Origin: Sedimentibacter sp. MB31-C6
GTDB lineage: Bacteria; Bacillota; Clostridia; Tissierellales; Sedimentibacteraceae
Length of the DNA: 64,000 bases
NCBI RefSeq assembly: GCF_035934735.1
Contig: NZ_CP142396.1
Span: 2,294,001 to 2,358,000, forward strand
Direction: 5' to 3'
Position 1 is the stretch's first letter. Each line of letters opens with the position of its first letter. Below, in pieces: positions 62,535 through 64,000 of this stretch. The position numbers and the translations under genes were made by a program. The notes under the pieces are model-generated. The model had not been told where the DNA came from. It was given only the letters and a program-made list of their open reading frames with translations, and did no database searches.

Positions 62535-63965
62535 ATGTCTATTAAATACTCTCAGCTAACACTTGCTGAAAATTTCAGTGAATGTCAAGATTTACTAACA
62601 TCTGACACATCTACATTCTTCTCACTATTAGAAGAACATATTAATTTATGTGATTTCATACCAGTGGAATTTTACTGTGCTTTCCACTTATCAATAGGCA
62701 GAAAAAGGGATTATCCTTTAAAAGGATTTTTATCTGCTTTAATATTGCAGAAGATATTAACCATTCCTACTGATGCTTTACTTATCAATTTACTTTCTTT
62801 ATGTCGCGAATTGCGTGATTTCTGTGGTTTTACAAAAGTGCCTGACGCCCCTATGTTTACACGTTTTAAACAGACCTTTATACCTCAATTAGAGCTTATG
62901 TTCTCTAAAATGGTTGACTATACTGAACCTATCTGTCAAGCTATCGATTCTACCCTTGCTTCAATTATTACACTTGATACTTCCGGAATTGAATTATATG
63001 TTAAAGAAAACAATCCTAAGTATTTGAATACTCTCATTAGACAGCTTAAAACTTACTATAAGAATAATCTTAACGTTGATCCATACAAAATGGCTTATGG
63101 TCTAATGCCTTCTCAAGCTACATCTTCTCCTGATGCTAAACAGATGTACATTAATGGTCATTTCTGTTATGCCGACAAATTTGCTATTATCACCAATGGT
63201 TTAGGACTTGTGCGTAATATTGCTTTCTTGGATGATGACTTCAAACAAAAGCATCAAGATATTGAAATTGACAAGAAATCCGATTCCCCTGACGAGGATA
63301 AATCAATCGGTGATTCTTCTGCATTAAAACCGGTTTTACAAGACTTCTTTGAACTTCATCCTGATTTTCACCCATCGACTTTTCTTGGAGATTCCGCCTT
63401 TGATACTATTGAAACCTATACTTTTTTAAAAGATGAATTTAATTTTAAAAAAGCAATTATCCCTTACAATACAAGGAATGAAAGTACTCTTAAAAAAGTT
63501 GGTTACAATGAATATGGTTATCCATTATGTCCAAATGACTCCTCTTTGGTTATGAAATATTGTGGGCCTTGCCGTGAAAAGGGTCGTGCCGACCGTATAA
63601 AATGGATATGCCCTAAAGTTCATATGGAAAGAGGTCAATTTGTTTGTAATTGTGACAATCCGTGCAGCACTGCCAAAAAAGGTAGAACTACTTACACTTA
63701 TGAAAATATGAGTTTTCGTATGTTTCCAGGCTTACAACGTGATTCTGATGAATGGAATGAGTTGTATAAAATACGTACTGTTGTAGAAAGAGCCATTAAC
63801 CATTTTAAAATGAACATGTGCATAGCCGGAAGAAAATCTCGTGACCATCTTACTACTAAAGCTGATGTGCTTATTGCAGGAATTGCTAGTCAATTCACAG
63901 CAATTATCGCACACAGATTAAGTTGTCCACAGTATCTTAGAAGTCTTAAACCACTAATTGCATAA
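62535..63965 (+). CDS. DDE transposase, IS1182/IS5-like insertion sequence
   Basis: 476 residues. LKGFLSALILQKILTIPTD and FCGFTKVPDAPMFTRFKQTF form the N-terminal DUF772-like region; the DDE triad is suggested by IITLDTSGIEL, STFLGDSAFDTIETY and VVERAINHFKM. A Cys cluster (YCGPCREKGRA...CNCDNPCS) lies before the last acidic residue. Codon use is richer in C than in neighbouring genes, as expected for a mobile gene. The right end of the element lies at or beyond the window edge, so terminal repeats could not be confirmed. Confidence 0.87.
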   Translation: MSIKYSQLTLAENFSECQDLLTSDTSTFFSLLEEHINLCDFIPVEFYCAFHLSIGRKRDYPLKGFLSALILQKILTIPTDALLINLLSLCRELRDFCGFTKVPDAPMFTRFKQTFIPQLELMFSKMVDYTEPICQAIDSTLASIITLDTSGIELYVKENNPKYLNTLIRQLKTYYKNNLNVDPYKMAYGLMPSQATSSPDAKQMYINGHFCYADKFAIITNGLGLVRNIAFLDDDFKQKHQDIEIDKKSDSPDEDKSIGDSSALKPVLQDFFELHPDFHPSTFLGDSAFDTIETYTFLKDEFNFKKAIIPYNTRNESTLKKVGYNEYGYPLCPNDSSLVMKYCGPCREKGRADRIKWICPKVHMERGQFVCNCDNPCSTAKKGRTTYTYENMSFRMFPGLQRDSDEWNELYKIRTVVERAINHFKMNMCIAGRKSRDHLTTKADVLIAGIASQFTAIIAHRLSCPQYLRSLKPLIA

Positions 63966-64000
63966 TTTCTTAATGCTTAAAGTTATTGATATTTCAATGT

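Noticed and set aside
62379-63965. Complete insertion sequence with defined terminal inverted repeats
   Set aside because: The left end is ambiguous and the right end lies at the window edge, so no pair of ends could be matched by eye.

Overview
This is 64 kb of AT-rich DNA from a low-GC, anaerobic, amino-acid-fermenting member of the Clostridia/Tissierellia; a Sedimentibacter-like organism is an inference. The evidence is AAGGAGG-type ribosome sites, frequent TTG/GTG starts, an SLH-domain surface protein, OrtAB amino-acid thiolase genes, a sodium:alanine symporter, NhaC, three sigma-54 activator genes and family matches throughout. No rRNA, tRNA or CRISPR array was seen.

Layout. (1) 0-9 kb: end of an AGCS symporter, an SLH protein, glutamine synthetase divergent from a sigma-54 activator, an AbrB/DUF998 pair, a REP-associated tyrosine transposase (RAYT) surrounded by its likely palindromes, and an LCP protein. 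(2) 9.3-10.4 kb: an orphan TRAP solute-binding protein. (3) 10.5-30 kb: a large co-directional surface-polysaccharide cluster. It has an O-antigen ligase-like protein, a PglF/PglE/PglC set, GNAT, a PLP enzyme plus ATP-grasp pair, two GT4 glycosyltransferases, a WbpA/E/B/D-like set for a diamino-uronic acid, Wzy, Wzx and a secreted protein of unknown function. (4) 30-32.6 kb: XRE regulators and a SLOG protein. (5) 32.75-40.55 kb: an island between direct repeats, with a sigma-54 activator, a CitMHS transporter, a split AtuA pair, a decayed Panacea toxin-antitoxin module and glycerol kinase. (6) 40.6-47 kb: amidase, minimal GGDEF protein, DUF2284 and a pstSCAB-HAD operon. (7) 47-47.9 kb: two gene relics and a candidate structured RNA. 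(8) 47.9-54.8 kb: a sensor kinase/NtrC-type regulator and sigma-54-driven nhaC-ortA-ortB, bracketed by inverted 52-bp repeats. (9) 54.9-59.6 kb: relics (ImmA-like, JetD-like, flavoprotein), an intact Panacea module, an orphan antitoxin-like gene and a flavoprotein. (10) 59.8-64 kb: a metal ATPase/HMA/Ric-like operon and a transposase.

Two themes tie the window together. First, a regulatory design occurs three times: an activator gene, a long perfect inverted repeat (likely enhancer site), then a -24/-12 promoter of the form TTGGCA-N8-TTGCT before the target (glnA; citMHS-atuA; nhaC-ortAB). Second, small palindromic repeats have moved through the region in several families. One is linked to the RAYT; copies have become part of the coding sequence of the AGCS symporter and of one activator, and repeats or duplications flank whole functional cassettes.
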